From contig JAWLCV010000054.1 in NCBI GenBank assembly GCA_041686955.1, forward strand, positions 1 to 28,193: a DNA stretch of 28,193 nucleotides. Direction: 5' to 3'. Each line of letters opens with the position of its first letter. The stretch's first letter is position 1. Under the pieces are notes generated by a model. It was not told the DNA's origin. It searched no databases and saw only the letters and a list, made by a program, of their open reading frames with translations. Shown here piece after piece: positions 1 through 7,889 of this stretch. The stretch comes from UBA7803 sp041686955. Its GTDB lineage: Bacteria > Pseudomonadota > Gammaproteobacteria > Pseudomonadales > Azotimanducaceae. The position numbers were made by a program, and so were the translations under genes.

Positions 1-382
1 GCCGCCCCGCCTCCAGGGCGCCGAGGGTGGCCGGCGCGTCGACGTCCCAGAACACCACGCGCTGGCCGCTCGACCGATGGGTCAGGAGCGCCCGGCACAG
101 CTCGTCGTCGAGAACGCCGATGCCGCTGGCCTTCACGGCCAGATCCGCATCGGCGCTCTCTTCCAGCAGTGGGGACAGGTCCGCGTCCGGGTCGTAGACC
201 ACCACCCGGGCCCACTCGGGAGGCGCCATGTCGCGGTGGCGCTGCCGGTCGAAGGCATCGGGCTCGTAGAAGGTGACGGCGTGGCCGCGCCGCGCCAGAG
301 CCCGGAGCAGACCGCGGTAATAGGTGGCCGCTCCGTTCCAGTAGGCGGACAGAAGGCTCGAGCCCCAGAATGCGATTCTCAT
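1..382 (-). CDS. CgeB-like glycosyltransferase, N-terminal part (runs off the window)
   Basis: The frame starts at an ATG at 382-380 and stays open to the window edge, giving 127 residues of the N-terminal half. It begins MRIAFWGSSLLSAYWNGAAT and later has RALARRGHAVTFYEPD and FWDVDAPATL. This is the Rossmann-like start of a GT-B glycosyltransferase of the CgeB/'glycosyltransferase group 1' type. The nucleotide-sugar-binding C-terminal half is not in the window, so donor and acceptor are unknown. The ATG overlaps the TGA of the preceding gene as ATGA, which fixes the start and implies translational coupling. Its first 42 residues align without gaps to those of the upstream neighbour, with about 20 identities, so the two look like tandem paralogues. 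It is the last visible gene of the operon that begins at 7875. Confidence 0.75.
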   Translation of the reverse strand, partial: MRIAFWGSSLLSAYWNGAATYYRGLLRALARRGHAVTFYEPDAFDRQRHRDMAPPEWARVVVYDPDADLSPLLEESADADLAVKASGIGVLDDELCRALLTHRSSGQRVVFWDVDAPATLGALEAGR

Positions 383-1494
383 GACGACACCGGCTCCTCC
401 AGGCAGGATGCGCCCAGGCTCGAGAGAATGTGCTCGAGTTCCAGGGCGCGGTGATCGCACGTGTGACGGGCGAGGATCCGCCGCGCGCCGTTCCTGGCGA
501 TCTCGGTGCGCTCCTCCGGGTCCGCCAGCAGCCGCCTCATGTGGCGGGTCATTTCCTCACCGTCCCGCGCCATGAGGAAATCCTCGCCCCGCTCGAACAG
601 GCCCTCGGTGTCCTGCCAAGGCGCCGAGACCAGGGGCGTGCCGCAGGCCAGCGCCTCGAACACGCGAATGGTGGGAATTCCGGGCAGGCGCTGACGATAC
701 CAGCGGCGCGGCACGTGCACGGTGAGACACGCGCGGGCGTAGGCGCGGGCGGCGTCGGGTCCGGCTATCCAGCCGCGGTACTCGGCCCCCACCGCTTCCA
801 GGGCACGAAGGGCGAGAGGCGGATAACGTACGCCATGAACCCGCAAGCGGCTGCCGGTGCGGCGCACCGGCTCGAGCAGGTACTCCGAGAGTTCCCGCTC
901 CCGCTCGCCGTCGCCCCAGTTGCCCACCCACAGGACATCGTGCTCGAGCTCGCCGCGCCGCGGGTGGAACGTGGTCACGTCTGCCGCTTCGTGCCAGGTG
1001 TAGGCCCTGCGCCCCCAGCCCATGCGGCGATAGGCCTCCGCCAGCACCTCGCCGAAGGCCAGCACCCCGTCGTAGCCTTCGAGATCCAGCGCCCGCATGG
1101 CGTGGGGCTCGCTCACCATACGGTGATGGGTGTCGTGAAACAGAAGCCGCATGCCCGAATGCCGGAGCCGATGCCGCCCGAGTCGGGCCAGCAGAGCCGG
1201 GTCGGTCCACTCGTGGGCCACCACCACGTCGACCCCGTCGAGGGCCGATTCCAGGTCCGGCCCGTCGCTCGGGTAGGTCTGCCAGCGGATGTCCGGGAAC
1301 CGCCGGCCGAAGGCTTCGAGCGCAGCGGTTCCCTGATCCTTCACCAGCTCCCGGCAGCTCCACCCCTCGTCCGGCTCGAAAACGGTGACCCGGTGGCCAC
1401 GCCGCTGCAGGGCGCGCACCACGCCGCGAAGGAAATGGGCATTGCCGTGATTCCAGTCCGAGCGCACCGAATGATAGAAGAGCGCGAACCTCAC
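379..1494 (-). CDS. CgeB-like glycosyltransferase
   Basis: This 371-residue protein is predicted to be a cytoplasmic GT-B glycosyltransferase of the CgeB family. The N-terminal domain starts VRFALFYHSVRSDWNHGNAH with RALQRRGHRVTVFEPD. The C-terminal domain has the family signature PTIRVFEALACGTPLVSAPW at about 274-293, followed by a GEDFLMARDG segment. GEDFL and the late ARHTCDHR segment are typical of CgeB C-termini. The GTG start at 1494 lies in a GTGA overlap with the stop of the preceding gene. The open frame continues upstream to 2586, but that part is low-complexity shadow of the next gene. The product is probably a sugar-transfer step on the glycan built with the nucleotide sugars made by the upstream SDR genes; donor and acceptor cannot be read from sequence. 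Confidence 0.8.
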   Translation of the reverse strand: MRFALFYHSVRSDWNHGNAHFLRGVVRALQRRGHRVTVFEPDEGWSCRELVKDQGTAALEAFGRRFPDIRWQTYPSDGPDLESALDGVDVVVAHEWTDPALLARLGRHRLRHSGMRLLFHDTHHRMVSEPHAMRALDLEGYDGVLAFGEVLAEAYRRMGWGRRAYTWHEAADVTTFHPRRGELEHDVLWVGNWGDGERERELSEYLLEPVRRTGSRLRVHGVRYPPLALRALEAVGAEYRGWIAGPDAARAYARACLTVHVPRRWYRQRLPGIPTIRVFEALACGTPLVSAPWQDTEGLFERGEDFLMARDGEEMTRHMRRLLADPEERTEIARNGARRILARHTCDHRALELEHILSSLGASCLEEPVSS

Positions 1495-2579
1495 GACGCC
1501 GCCCTCACGGGGGAGGCTGCGAGCGCGTGCCGGTACAGGGCCAGGTATTCCTGCGCCATCCGCTCGACCCCATAGCGGGCGGCACGGCGTCGAGCGGCCA
1601 GGGCCAGTGCCAGCCGCGCGCGATCGTCGCCGAGCAGCGTCTCCAGCACCGGCGGCCATTCCTCGGGCCGGTGCGGATCGACGAAGACGGCGGCCCCGGA
1701 CCAGAGCTCGCGCAGCGAGGGAATGTCTCCCAGCACCAGGGCGCAGCCGGAGCGGGCCGCCTCGAGCACACCGAGGCCGAACGGCTCGTAGAGCGCGGGC
1801 GCCGCGAAGAGCTTCGACCCGCGCATGGTTCGCCAAAGGGTGTCCTGGTCGAGCTCGCCCGCCTGCGCCGCACCGAGCTCCACCCGCTGACCGTCCGGCC
1901 CCGTCGCCGGGCCGGCGATGAGCACGGGATCCCTCGTGCGCGCAGCGAGCTCCGCCAGCGGCCGCAGGTTCTTGGCCTCGTCCCAGACACGGCCGGCGCC
2001 GAGGATGCCGCTCCGGGGCGTTCGGGGGTCCTCGAGCGGCGCCGCGCTGCCGTTTACGATGACCGTCCGGGCGCGGAACGGACCGTACAGCTCGTGGGCG
2101 CGCCGCAGCATCCAGCGGCTCGGCGCGACCACGTGGTCGGCGCTGCGCAGGCTGCGGGCGACCCGCTGGCGGTACGTCTCCCATTGCGGTGGCGCGGGCT
2201 CTCCCCGAACGGCTTCGAACCAGCTCAGCACGCAGGAATGGACCGCACACAGGACCGGTTGCCGCCAGGGCAGATGACCGTGCACCAGGTGATTGAGGTG
2301 CACCACGTCGCATTCCGCCAGCTCCGCCTGGCGCAGCAGCTCCGCCTCCAACCCGTCCAGGTCGCGCCATGGGTCCGCCATCCACTCCAGCCGCACCGGA
2401 CGGACCGCCAGATCCACGTTGTCGAGAGCGCGGACGGCGCGGAGCTGCCGATCGTCGGGCTGACCCAACGCCAGCAGCCGCACCCGCACGTGATGGTCGG
2501 CCAGGGCACGGCACAGGGACAGGGCATGAATCCACACGCCGCCGGCGGTGTCCGCCGTCATCAGCACCCGCAGGGTCAC
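1491..2579 (-). CDS. Glycosyltransferase family 4
   Basis: A 362-residue GT-B enzyme. The N-terminal domain begins LRVLMTADTAGGVWIHAL, the glycine-rich loop of GT4 retaining transferases. HLNHLVHGHLPW (about 94-105) and AVHSCVLSW (about 112-120) follow. The C-terminal donor-binding domain holds the EX7E motif ALYEPFGLGVLEAARSG, with glutamates at about 265 and 273, then GDIPSLRELW. These are standard GT4 features and suggest a retaining transferase using a nucleotide sugar. The GTG start at 2579 overlaps the upstream stop as GTGA, and the stop overlaps the next gene's GTG in the same way. There is no signal peptide or membrane segment. It lies between three nucleotide-sugar SDR genes and two CgeB-like transferases, so it probably acts on the same glycan. 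Substrate is unknown. Confidence 0.83.
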   Translation of the reverse strand: MTLRVLMTADTAGGVWIHALSLCRALADHHVRVRLLALGQPDDRQLRAVRALDNVDLAVRPVRLEWMADPWRDLDGLEAELLRQAELAECDVVHLNHLVHGHLPWRQPVLCAVHSCVLSWFEAVRGEPAPPQWETYRQRVARSLRSADHVVAPSRWMLRRAHELYGPFRARTVIVNGSAAPLEDPRTPRSGILGAGRVWDEAKNLRPLAELAARTRDPVLIAGPATGPDGQRVELGAAQAGELDQDTLWRTMRGSKLFAAPALYEPFGLGVLEAARSGCALVLGDIPSLRELWSGAAVFVDPHRPEEWPPVLETLLGDDRARLALALAARRRAARYGVERMAQEYLALYRHALAASPVRAAS

Positions 2580-3649
2580 GTCCCACCCGTGACCGTATGG
2601 GCCGGAGCTTCCGCCGCGCTGCGGGTCGGCTCTTCCCGGAGCCAGTCGTGGAGCCGGCGGATTCCTTCCGCGGGCTTCACCTGCGGCCGCCAGCCGGTGA
2701 CCGCGCTGAAGGCTCCGTGATCCGACACGTAGAAGCGCTGATCGCCGGGCCGCGGCGGGTGGAAGGCCACCCGCGGCGCCGAGCCCATGACCTCGCCGAT
2801 GAGCGCGAGCACCTCCAGCAGACTCACCGCGCAGGCGTGGCCACCCCCAAGGTTCCACGACCGGCCGGCCAGGACGTCCATGTGCGCCAGCGCCGCCCGT
2901 TGCGCGTCGACGAGATCGTCGACGTAGAGGATGTCGCGCACCTGCTTGCCGTTGCCGAAGATGTTGATGGGCGCCCCCAGCAGGGCCTGCCGCAGGAAGT
3001 GGGCGATCCATCCCTGATCCTCGGTTCCGCACTGATGGGGCCCGTACATGCAACTCATGCGCAGCACGGTGGCCCGGAGCCCGAAGTGCCGGGCGTAGTC
3101 CAGCACGTACTGCTCGGCCGCCCCCTTGGAGCAGCCGTACGGTGTGTGGAGCACCAGCGGCCAGCTCTCGTCGATGCCCGGCGAACCGATGCTCACATAG
3201 CGATCCCCAATCTCCTCGAGGGGCAGATCCGCCAGGTTGCCGTACACCTTGTTCGTGGACGCGAACACCAGCGCCGGCGGATCGGGCCTTCGCCGGAGGG
3301 CTTCGAGCAGCTCGAAGGTTCCCTGCAGATTGACACGGAAGTCGAGCTCCGGGCGCTCCAGGCTCGTGGTTACCGCCGTCTGCGCGGCGAAGTGATACAC
3401 CGCGTCCACGCCCGCGAGGGCCTGTTCCAGTCCCTCCCCCGACGCAAGGTCGGCGCGCACCAGATCCACCGCCCCGGGGTGCCGGGTGCGCAACCAGGCG
3501 AGATTGCGTTCCACGCCCCGCCGCGACAGGTCGTCGTACACCCGGACCCGCCAGCCGTCCCGAGCCAGCGCCGCCCCCAGGTTGCAGCCGACGAACCCGG
3601 CGCCGCCGGTTATCAGCGCCATCCCCCGGTTCGGCGACGGCCCCCTCAC
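2576..3649 (-). CDS. Extended SDR, CDP-paratose 2-epimerase-like
   Basis: A 357-residue NAD-dependent sugar-nucleotide epimerase of the extended SDR family. The dinucleotide loop GGAGFVG is at about 15-21, STNKVYG with the catalytic serine/threonine at about 131, and YxxxK as YGCSK with Tyr171 and Lys175. GIDESWPL, MYGPHQCGTEDQGWIAHF and FGNGKQVRDILYVDDLVDAQ resemble CDP-paratose/tyvelose 2-epimerases, which invert C2 of a 6-deoxyhexose nucleotide. The true substrate may differ. The GTG at 3649 gives a GTGA overlap with the preceding gene like its neighbours and is preferred. An internal ATG at 3622, immediately before ALITGGAGF, would give a 348-residue protein starting where most SDRs start. 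Both starts are credible. Confidence 0.83.
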   Translation of the reverse strand: MRGPSPNRGMALITGGAGFVGCNLGAALARDGWRVRVYDDLSRRGVERNLAWLRTRHPGAVDLVRADLASGEGLEQALAGVDAVYHFAAQTAVTTSLERPELDFRVNLQGTFELLEALRRRPDPPALVFASTNKVYGNLADLPLEEIGDRYVSIGSPGIDESWPLVLHTPYGCSKGAAEQYVLDYARHFGLRATVLRMSCMYGPHQCGTEDQGWIAHFLRQALLGAPINIFGNGKQVRDILYVDDLVDAQRAALAHMDVLAGRSWNLGGGHACAVSLLEVLALIGEVMGSAPRVAFHPPRPGDQRFYVSDHGAFSAVTGWRPQVKPAEGIRRLHDWLREEPTRSAAEAPAHTVTGGT

Positions 3650-4767
3650 CCGGAAAGCCCCCGAGCCGCGAGCTCGCTGCGCATCACGTCGTGTTTGTCC
3701 TCGCTCTCCACCCCCGCCTCCGAAAGCCATTGGACGTAGTCGCGGATGCCGTCCGAGAAGGCCACCCGCGGCGCGAACCCGAGCAGATCCCGGGCGGCGG
3801 TGACGTCGGCGAAGCAGTGACGTATGTCGCCGGCGCGAAACCTGCCGCTGATGTCGATGGGGATGTCGTCCGCCGCGAGCGCGCCGCGCAAGGCGCTGGC
3901 TACCTCCAGCACGGTCTGATTCTCGCCGCTGCCGATGTTCACCACGGCCTGGGACGGGGTCTCGTCGAGGGCGAGCCGGAATGCTTCCGCCACGTCGTAG
4001 ACACTCACGAAGTCGCGGCGCTGCATGCCGTCCTCGAAGATCACCGGCGGTTTGCCCGCCAGCAGCCGGGAGGCGAAGTTCGCCAGCACCCCCGTATAGG
4101 GATTCGACAGCGACTGCCGCGGCCCATAGACGTTGAACAGCCTGAGCGCCGCGGTGCGGATGCCGTACGCCCGGCCGAGGATCAGGCATTGCTGCTCCTG
4201 GTCGAACTTGGTGAGCGCGTAGATGGAGCACAGGTCCGGGCGTTTACTCTCCGGAGTCGCCACAGGCTCGAGGACCCCGCCGTCCGGTGCGCGCGGGTTC
4301 CACTGGTGGCGCTTCAGGTCCTCGACGCTACGACGCACCTGGTCCACGTGCCTTCCCGCCGGCGTCCGGTACGACCCCTCGCCGTACACGCTCATGCTCG
4401 ACGCCACCACCAGACTTTCCACCGGATGCACCATCAGCGCCTCCGCCAGCACCGCGGTGGCGCCGGCGTTCATGGAGGTGTAGCGGCAGATCTCGTACAT
4501 GCTCTGGCCCACACCCACCGCCGCCGCCAGGTGGACCACGGCGTCCACCCCCTGCACCGCGGATTCCACCTGCTGACGGTCCCGCAGGTCGGCGTGCCGA
4601 AGCTCCACGTCGTCACGAATCTCCCGCGGCAGCGCCGAGGAGCCGTTGCCGTGCACCTGGGGTTCCAGGGAATCGATGATCCGGACCCGCCAGCCGTCCC
4701 TGAGCAGCCGCTCGGAGAGATGGGAGCCGATGAAGCCGGCGCCGCCGGTAATGAGCACGGTCTTCAT
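3646..4767 (-). CDS. Extended SDR, dTDP-L-rhamnose 4-epimerase-like
   Basis: A 373-residue NAD-dependent epimerase/dehydratase. It has GGAGFIG at 8-14, AAAVGVGQSMYE at about 81-92, SSMSVYGEG at about 123-131, YALTK with Tyr183 and Lys187, LFNVYGPRQSLSNPYTG, FEDGMQRRDFVSVYDVA and RAGDIRHCFAD. Together these resemble dTDP-L-rhamnose 4-epimerase-type SDRs. An insertion at about 132-170, between SVYGEG and the catalytic tyrosine, is characteristic of that group. As I recall it, the insertion normally carries two cysteine pairs (CPxCG-like); here the matching spots read RTPAGR and RAPDGG, without cysteine. The ATG at 4767 overlaps the upstream TGA by 4 bp. It probably supplies an activated deoxyhexose to the glycosyltransferases downstream. 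Exact substrate is inferred, not shown. Confidence 0.83.
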   Translation of the reverse strand: MKTVLITGGAGFIGSHLSERLLRDGWRVRIIDSLEPQVHGNGSSALPREIRDDVELRHADLRDRQQVESAVQGVDAVVHLAAAVGVGQSMYEICRYTSMNAGATAVLAEALMVHPVESLVVASSMSVYGEGSYRTPAGRHVDQVRRSVEDLKRHQWNPRAPDGGVLEPVATPESKRPDLCSIYALTKFDQEQQCLILGRAYGIRTAALRLFNVYGPRQSLSNPYTGVLANFASRLLAGKPPVIFEDGMQRRDFVSVYDVAEAFRLALDETPSQAVVNIGSGENQTVLEVASALRGALAADDIPIDISGRFRAGDIRHCFADVTAARDLLGFAPRVAFSDGIRDYVQWLSEAGVESEDKHDVMRSELAARGLSG

Positions 4768-5801
4768 GGCATCGACCGTCCGTTGCTCAGTTCGGATGCC
4801 GTCGCCGCGCGGTCGCCGTTCGCCACCGCGCCGGCGTGGAACGCCGCGGCAATCTGGGAGGAGCGTTTCCAGTCGTCCTGGCCGGCGAAATAGCGGATGG
4901 TCCGGGTGAGACCTTCCCGCAGTGGCACGGAAGGCGCCCAGCCTAGCTCCCGGCGCGCACGGGTGATGTCGGGCCTGCGCCGCACGGGATCGTCCTCCGG
5001 AAACGGCCAGTGCTCGATGGCGGAACGGCTCCGGGTCAGCTCGATCACCAGCTCCGCCAGCTCCAGCACGCTAACCTCGTGGGGGTTGCCGAGATTGATG
5101 GGGCCGTGGTGGGCGTCGTTCATGCAGCGCAACACCCCGGCTACCAGATCGTCGATGTACTGGAAGCTGCGGGTCTGGCGGCCCTCGCCGTACACTTCCA
5201 GGGGACGCCCCGCGAGCGCGCTGGTGACGAAGCTGCTCACCACCCGGCCGTCTTCCGGGTCCATCCTCGGGCCGTAGGTATTGAATATGCGGACGATACA
5301 GCTACGCAGGCCGAGACGCCGGTGATAGGTGCTGACCAGACACTCGGCGTAACGTTTGGCTTCGTCGTACACGCTGCGCGGGCCAATGGGATTGACGTTG
5401 CCCCAGTAAGTCTCCCGCTGCGGGTGCACCTCCGCGTCGCCGTAAACTTCGCTCGTGCTCGCCAGGACGAATCGCGCCTCGTTGGCGCACGCCAGATCCA
5501 GCAGGCGATGTGTGCCGGCGCTGTTGATCCGGAGCGTCTGCAGCGGATAAGCCTGGTATTTCGGCGGCGACGCGGGGCTGGCGAAATGCAGGATGGCGTC
5601 CCAGCGCTCGTCCGGCAGCGGCACGTCGCAGGCGTCTCCATGCACGAAGCGGAAACTCTCGACCTCGAGCAGGTGCTCGATGTTCTCCATGCGGCCGGTT
5701 ATGAGGTTGTCCACCCCGGTGACGCGACAGCCGGCCTCGACCAGGCGATCGCAAAGGTGACTGCCTACGAACCCCGCTGCCCCGGTCAACAATACATTCA
5801 T
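4764..5801 (-). CDS. uxs: UDP-glucuronate decarboxylase-like SDR (UDP-xylose synthase)
   Basis: A 345-residue extended SDR. The NAD loop GAAGFVGSH is at 7-15, HFASPASPPKYQ at about 72-83, and the catalytic triad lies in STSEVYGD (about 115-122) and VYDEAKRYAE (Tyr145, Lys149). The stretch ETYWGNVNPIGPRSVYDEAK is close to the signature of UDP-glucuronate decarboxylases, which oxidise UDP-glucuronate, decarboxylate it and reduce the intermediate to UDP-xylose. IFNTYGPRMDPEDGRVVSSF and YGEGRQTRSFQYIDDLV also match the family. The length is normal apart from a C-terminal extension of about 30 residues after YFAGQDDW. The ATG at 5801 overlaps the upstream TGA as ATGA. It gives the operon a likely pentose donor for the glycosyltransferases. 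Family assignment is strong; the product was not tested. Confidence 0.88.
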   Translation of the reverse strand: MNVLLTGAAGFVGSHLCDRLVEAGCRVTGVDNLITGRMENIEHLLEVESFRFVHGDACDVPLPDERWDAILHFASPASPPKYQAYPLQTLRINSAGTHRLLDLACANEARFVLASTSEVYGDAEVHPQRETYWGNVNPIGPRSVYDEAKRYAECLVSTYHRRLGLRSCIVRIFNTYGPRMDPEDGRVVSSFVTSALAGRPLEVYGEGRQTRSFQYIDDLVAGVLRCMNDAHHGPINLGNPHEVSVLELAELVIELTRSRSAIEHWPFPEDDPVRRRPDITRARRELGWAPSVPLREGLTRTIRYFAGQDDWKRSSQIAAAFHAGAVANGDRAATASELSNGRSMP

Positions 5802-6871
5802 CGATAGCGCTCCCGTTCTACCGGCTTGATGACGGATACCGACGCAGGACCTTTCGACCCTGGCCTGCGAAACTGAGCCGGGCGGCCCGTGGCGTAAGCC
5901 GCGTCCAGCAGGGCTGCGGTGTGGCGAACGCCCGGCGGCTCGACGTATCCGGCGCCCGCCCGGACGCGACGAAGCCAGCGGACCAGGGGCCCGGCTTGCC
6001 AGCGGTCGTCGTCGTCGGCGGCCAGAGCGTCGGACCAGGTACCGAAGTGACGCCACAGGTCGAAGTGAAAGAACGACCCGTTACGGTTCGAGAGCACCAG
6101 GGTCCCGTTGTCGCCGTAGATCGTGACCTCGATGCGTGCGTCCCTGCCGGTGGAGGCATCCCACGACGTCACCAGACGCGCCTCGGCATCGTCCTCGAGC
6201 ACCAGGTCGACCCGGGCGAAATCCTCCACCTCGTCATCGCCCAGGGGGCGCCCGCCGCACCGCAGATCCACGTTGCGCACCGTGGCGCACTGGTCGCTGG
6301 CCCAGAGAGTCAGATCCATCAGGTGAATCCCAAGATCCATCAGCGCGCCGCCGCCCGCGAGCGCGGGTTCCGCGGACCAGAGCGCGCTGGGACGGTAGGC
6401 GTTGTGAAAGCAGGCTTCCAGGTAGAATGGCCGTCCCACCGTTGCGAGATCGAGCTGCTCGCGCAGCGCCACCGCCGAGCGCAGGTGGCGATAACAGAGG
6501 TCGCACTCCAGCGGCAGATCCCGCGCGGCGGCAACATCCAGGACGTGCCGGGTTTCCGCAGCCGTCACCCCCAGCGGCTTCTGGACGAAGACGGGCAGTC
6601 CCCTCTCCAGCAGGGCCACCGCCTGCGCCGCATGCAGAGCGCTGGGCGTGGAAATCATCACGCCATCGACCCAGTCGGGATCCAGGCGATCGGGATCCGT
6701 CACGACCTCGGCGTCGCCGGCCCAGGTCCTCGTGTTCTCGCAGGCCTCCGCCGACGGGTCCACCAAAGCCACCACCCGGACCAGATCGTCTCGCGCGATC
6801 TGCCGAAGCCGGTTGCCGGCGATCCAGCCGCAACCCATCACCGCCAGCCGAACCCGCTCCTCCTGGCTCAT
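5798..6871 (-). CDS. Gfo/Idh/MocA family oxidoreductase
   Basis: A 357-residue NAD(P)-dependent oxidoreductase. The N-terminal Rossmann domain has VMGCGWIAGN (about 11-20), VALVDPS (about 34-40) and STPSALHAAQAVALLERG. The family's EKP motif appears as VQKPLGVT, with Lys98 kept and Glu replaced by Gln. The C-terminal domain has GGGALMDLGIHLMDLTLW, the usual GG..xDxGxHxxD catalytic region, then an open beta-sheet region with SWDASTGRDARIEVTIYG. Such enzymes oxidise or reduce a hydroxyl on a sugar, sugar nucleotide or cyclitol. The ATG at 6871 overlaps the stop of the Zn-dehydrogenase gene as ATGA. This pairing recalls fused 'bi-domain' oxidoreductases in polysaccharide clusters, suggesting they act in sequence. 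Substrate unknown. Confidence 0.85.
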   Translation of the reverse strand: MSQEERVRLAVMGCGWIAGNRLRQIARDDLVRVVALVDPSAEACENTRTWAGDAEVVTDPDRLDPDWVDGVMISTPSALHAAQAVALLERGLPVFVQKPLGVTAAETRHVLDVAAARDLPLECDLCYRHLRSAVALREQLDLATVGRPFYLEACFHNAYRPSALWSAEPALAGGGALMDLGIHLMDLTLWASDQCATVRNVDLRCGGRPLGDDEVEDFARVDLVLEDDAEARLVTSWDASTGRDARIEVTIYGDNGTLVLSNRNGSFFHFDLWRHFGTWSDALAADDDDRWQAGPLVRWLRRVRAGAGYVEPPGVRHTAALLDAAYATGRPAQFRRPGSKGPASVSVIKPVERERYR

Positions 6872-7875
6872 GACCCGGCCCGCTCCGTTGCCCGCCCTGT
6901 CAGCACTGCGGCTTTGACGAATCCGGGGGGACGCTGTGCAGCAAGTCCCAGCGCATCGTTCAGCGACTCGAGGGGAAGGCGATGGGTGATCAGGTCCGCC
7001 CAACTCGGATCGTCCGCCAGTGCCCGTGCGGCCCGCTCCATGCCGCGACGAACGCGGTCAAGGCTGCGCTCGTGAGCATTCGCGACGTCGATTCCCTTCC
7101 AGTTCCACTGCTGCATGTCGACCTCGCGTTTGCCATCCTGGTGGTACCCCGCGATCACCAGCCGACCGGCTTCGGCGACCAGATCCCCGGCGATGTCGAG
7201 CGGCGCCTGGTATCCGGTGCACTCGATCACCCGGGCGCAGCCTCGCCCGCCCGTCAGCGCGAGGACCTCGTCACGCGCCCGCCCACGCGCCGCTTCCCGA
7301 GACTCACCGGCCAGCGCCACGACCGATTCGACGCCCGAGCGAGCGGCTTCCCTCATGGCGCCCGGGTTTCCCGACAAGGCGATGACCCGGGCTCCGGCCC
7401 GGGCCGCCAGCCGTGAAACGCCGAGGCCGATGAATCCCAGACCGATCACGGCGGTCCATTGATCCGCTTCGATGCCGGCCCGGTCCATCACGTTGAACAA
7501 GCACCCGAACGGCTCCAAGGGAACGACGCTCACTTCGTCCGTCGGCAGTGGGACCAAATCGTCCACCGCAACCACGTCGTATTCCGCGTAAGCGTGGTTG
7601 GACAGAACGGCCACTCGCCGGCCCAGCCAACTCTCTTGCACCGCGGCGCCGATGGCGTCCACGCGGCCCCAGCCTTCATGACCCAGTTCCCCGGGAGCGA
7701 GTGGGTAACGGAACCAGGGACGGCCGGACCAGGCCGGCAGATTCGACGCGCAGACGCCGCAGCCTTCGAGCTCGACCCGGACCTGCCCTTCCCCCGGCTC
7801 CGGGCGTGGGACGTGGACCACTTCGAAGCGGCCTGGCTCGATGAGTTGTGCGGCCGCCATGACCGCGGCACGCAC
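6868..7875 (-). CDS. Medium-chain Zn-dependent alcohol/polyol dehydrogenase-like
   Basis: A 335-residue medium-chain dehydrogenase. The N-terminal GroES-like domain has GCGVCASNLPAW, with Cys39 as probable catalytic zinc ligand, and GELGHEGWGRV with His66-Glu67. VIGLGFIGLGVSRLAARAGA (about 143-162) is the coenzyme-binding fold. The four-cysteine structural-zinc lobe common in this family is not visible. Similar proteins are annotated as threonine or polyol dehydrogenases; the substrate here is not clear. I place the start at GTG 7875 because AGGAG lies 7 bases upstream. The ATG at 7860, five codons later, is the alternative and lacks such a site. It is the first gene of the operon, so the promoter should lie in 7890-8680. 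Confidence 0.82.
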   Translation of the reverse strand: MRAAVMAAAQLIEPGRFEVVHVPRPEPGEGQVRVELEGCGVCASNLPAWSGRPWFRYPLAPGELGHEGWGRVDAIGAAVQESWLGRRVAVLSNHAYAEYDVVAVDDLVPLPTDEVSVVPLEPFGCLFNVMDRAGIEADQWTAVIGLGFIGLGVSRLAARAGARVIALSGNPGAMREAARSGVESVVALAGESREAARGRARDEVLALTGGRGCARVIECTGYQAPLDIAGDLVAEAGRLVIAGYHQDGKREVDMQQWNWKGIDVANAHERSLDRVRRGMERAARALADDPSWADLITHRLPLESLNDALGLAAQRPPGFVKAAVLTGRATERAGS

Positions 7876-7882
7876 GTTCGTT

Positions 7883-7889
7883 CTCCTCT
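7883..7889 (-). promoter_or_regulatory. Ribosome binding site of the first gene of the sugar operon
   Basis: On the minus strand this reads AGAGGAG. Its AGGAG core is separated by 7 bases from the GTG at 7875. It is the clearest ribosome binding site in the operon and decides between GTG 7875 and ATG 7860. Confidence 0.7.

Noticed and set aside
379..2586. A 735-residue protein extending the CgeB-like frame upstream of 1494
   Set aside because: The extra N-terminal part is antisense-like, low-complexity sequence overlapping the well-supported GT4 gene. The GTGA overlap at 1491-1494 gives the better start.
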